NCBI GenBank assembly: GCA_903927685.1
Contig: CAIYOB010000487.1
Coordinates: 1-6,333 of the forward strand
Source: an uncultured Planctomycetaceae bacterium
Lineage (GTDB): Bacteria > Planctomycetota > Planctomycetia > Pirellulales > Pirellulaceae
Length of the DNA stretch: 6,333 nt
Reading direction: 5' to 3'
The notes under the pieces are model-generated. The model was given only the letters and a program-made list of their open reading frames with translations, did not search any database and was not told where the DNA came from. Every line of letters begins with the position of its first letter. Within the stretch, counting starts at the first letter, position 1. Below, piece by piece: positions 5,665 to 6,333 of the stretch. The translations under genes were made by a program, and so were the position numbers.

Positions 5665-6333
5665 CCGGAGCATCCGTCCCCGTTCCGCTGCTGGAGAGCC
5701 CGCCGGGCGCCGAGTGCGTCATCGACGGCCGGCGGTACCTGTACTTCGGCGGTACCAGCTACTTGGGGCTGCACGGCCATCCGGAGGTCATTGCCGCGGC
5801 CTGCGAGGCGACGCGGCAATACGGGATCCACTCGGCGACCTCCCGCGCGCTGTTCGGCAACACGCCGCTCACCTTGGCCGTCGAGCGTTTGGCCGCAGAC
5901 TTCTTGGGACTCGAAGACGCGTTCTATTTCGTCTCGGGCTACGTCACCACGACGGTTTTGCTGCAGGCGCTGGCGCCCGACTTCGACGTCCTGTTTCTCG
6001 ATGAATCCGCGCACTACAGCGTGGTCGAAGCCGCCCGGGCGGTCCGGTTGCCGCTGGTCCGCTTCCAGCCGCGGGACGCCGAGGATCTGCGCGACCGCTT
6101 GCCGCAGCATGTCGGCCCCCGCCAGCGGCCGCTCGTGCTGACCGACGGCGTCTCGCCCAGCCTGGGCCGCATCGCTCCGTTGGACCGCTACTGCCGCATC
6201 CTCGAATCCTACGTCGGCGCGGCCATCCTGGTCGACGACGCGCACGGCTGGGGGACGATCGGCGAGCAGGGGCGCGGCACGCTGGAGTTCCTGGGCCTGT
6301 GGTCGCCGGCCGTCAACGCCGAACGCGTGGCGG
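5661..6333 (+). CDS. PLP-dependent alpha-oxoamine synthase-family enzyme (BioF/KBL-like), 3' end outside window
   Basis: The frame opens at GTG 5661, overlapping the hydrolase stop as GTGA (5661-5664), and stays open for 224 codons to the edge. The sequence follows fold-type I PLP enzymes of the alpha-oxoamine synthase group (8-amino-7-oxononanoate synthase, 2-amino-3-ketobutyrate CoA ligase, serine palmitoyltransferase). Visible blocks are YLYFGGTSYLGLHGHPEV (26-43), SATSRALFGN (58-67), FVSGY (90-94), DESAHYS (114-120; H118 fits the ring-stacking histidine), TDGVSPSLGRIAPL (161-174) and VDDAHGWGTIGEQGRG (191-206). D192 should contact the PLP pyridine nitrogen and H195 its O3'. The PLP-binding lysine would come about 30 residues later, outside the window. 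SATSR replaces the GSGGSR more usual in BioF, and DGVSPSLG replaces DGVFSMDG, so a biotin role is not assured. No ribosome-binding site precedes GTG; coupling to the upstream gene is likely. The product class is firm; the substrate is not. Confidence 0.85.
   Translation, partial: MTGASVPVPLLESPPGAECVIDGRRYLYFGGTSYLGLHGHPEVIAAACEATRQYGIHSATSRALFGNTPLTLAVERLAADFLGLEDAFYFVSGYVTTTVLLQALAPDFDVLFLDESAHYSVVEAARAVRLPLVRFQPRDAEDLRDRLPQHVGPRQRPLVLTDGVSPSLGRIAPLDRYCRILESYVGAAILVDDAHGWGTIGEQGRGTLEFLGLWSPAVNAERVA

Noticed and set aside
5490..6245. Minus-strand open frame of 251 codons
   Set aside because: It spans the hydrolase end and the PLP enzyme in antisense; the plus strand carries clear PLP-enzyme motifs.

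Overview
The window is GC-rich bacterial DNA that most likely comes from a planctomycete, probably of the Pirellulales type. Three things suggest this. A propeller-type secreted protein ends in a tandem dockerin I domain written in the usual planctomycete style. The efflux-pump relics read like planctomycete CusB, CusA and TolC sequences. The intergenic repeat GTAGCCCGAAGCG...AGCGAG is of a kind I recall from planctomycete genomes. The taxonomic call is inference; no rRNA or other marker gene is present.

Layout: (1) 2-589, the 3' end of a secreted NHL/propeller-like protein with a dockerin tail. (2) About 618-2182, a graveyard of a heavy-metal RND efflux operon. A CusB-like adaptor lacks its N-terminal half and its C-terminal metal-binding part. 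It is joined directly to the last ~88 codons of a CusA-like pump, which carry a frameshift. That piece meets, tail to tail, the first ~170 codons of a TolC-like outer-membrane protein on the minus strand, also frameshifted. (3) 2183-2497, a stretch with no recognisable gene. (4) About 2498-2778, a frameshifted C-terminal relic of a protein resembling polysaccharide lyase family 14 or a related concanavalin-like fold. (5) 2791-3639, an intact exported M55 (DppA-like) D-aminopeptidase. (6) 3640-3951, an intergenic region with two identical 30-base repeats and an inverted third copy that can form a long hairpin. (7) 3952-5664, an intact exported serine beta-lactamase-fold hydrolase with two C-terminal beta-rich modules. 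(8) 5661 to the edge, the 5' two-thirds or so of a PLP-dependent alpha-oxoamine synthase-family enzyme (BioF/KBL-like), overlapping the hydrolase stop by four bases (GTGA).

The working genes are thus a secreted dockerin protein, two exported hydrolases that could act on D-amino-acid peptides or esters, and a PLP enzyme translationally coupled to the second hydrolase. M55 and beta-lactamase-fold enzymes both include D-stereospecific peptidases, so a shared role in turning over D-amino-acid or peptidoglycan-derived peptides is possible. The 312-base gap with a hairpin between them argues against one simple operon. I did not find a convincing new defence or mobile system. The most unusual part is the compact scrambling of the metal-efflux operon.
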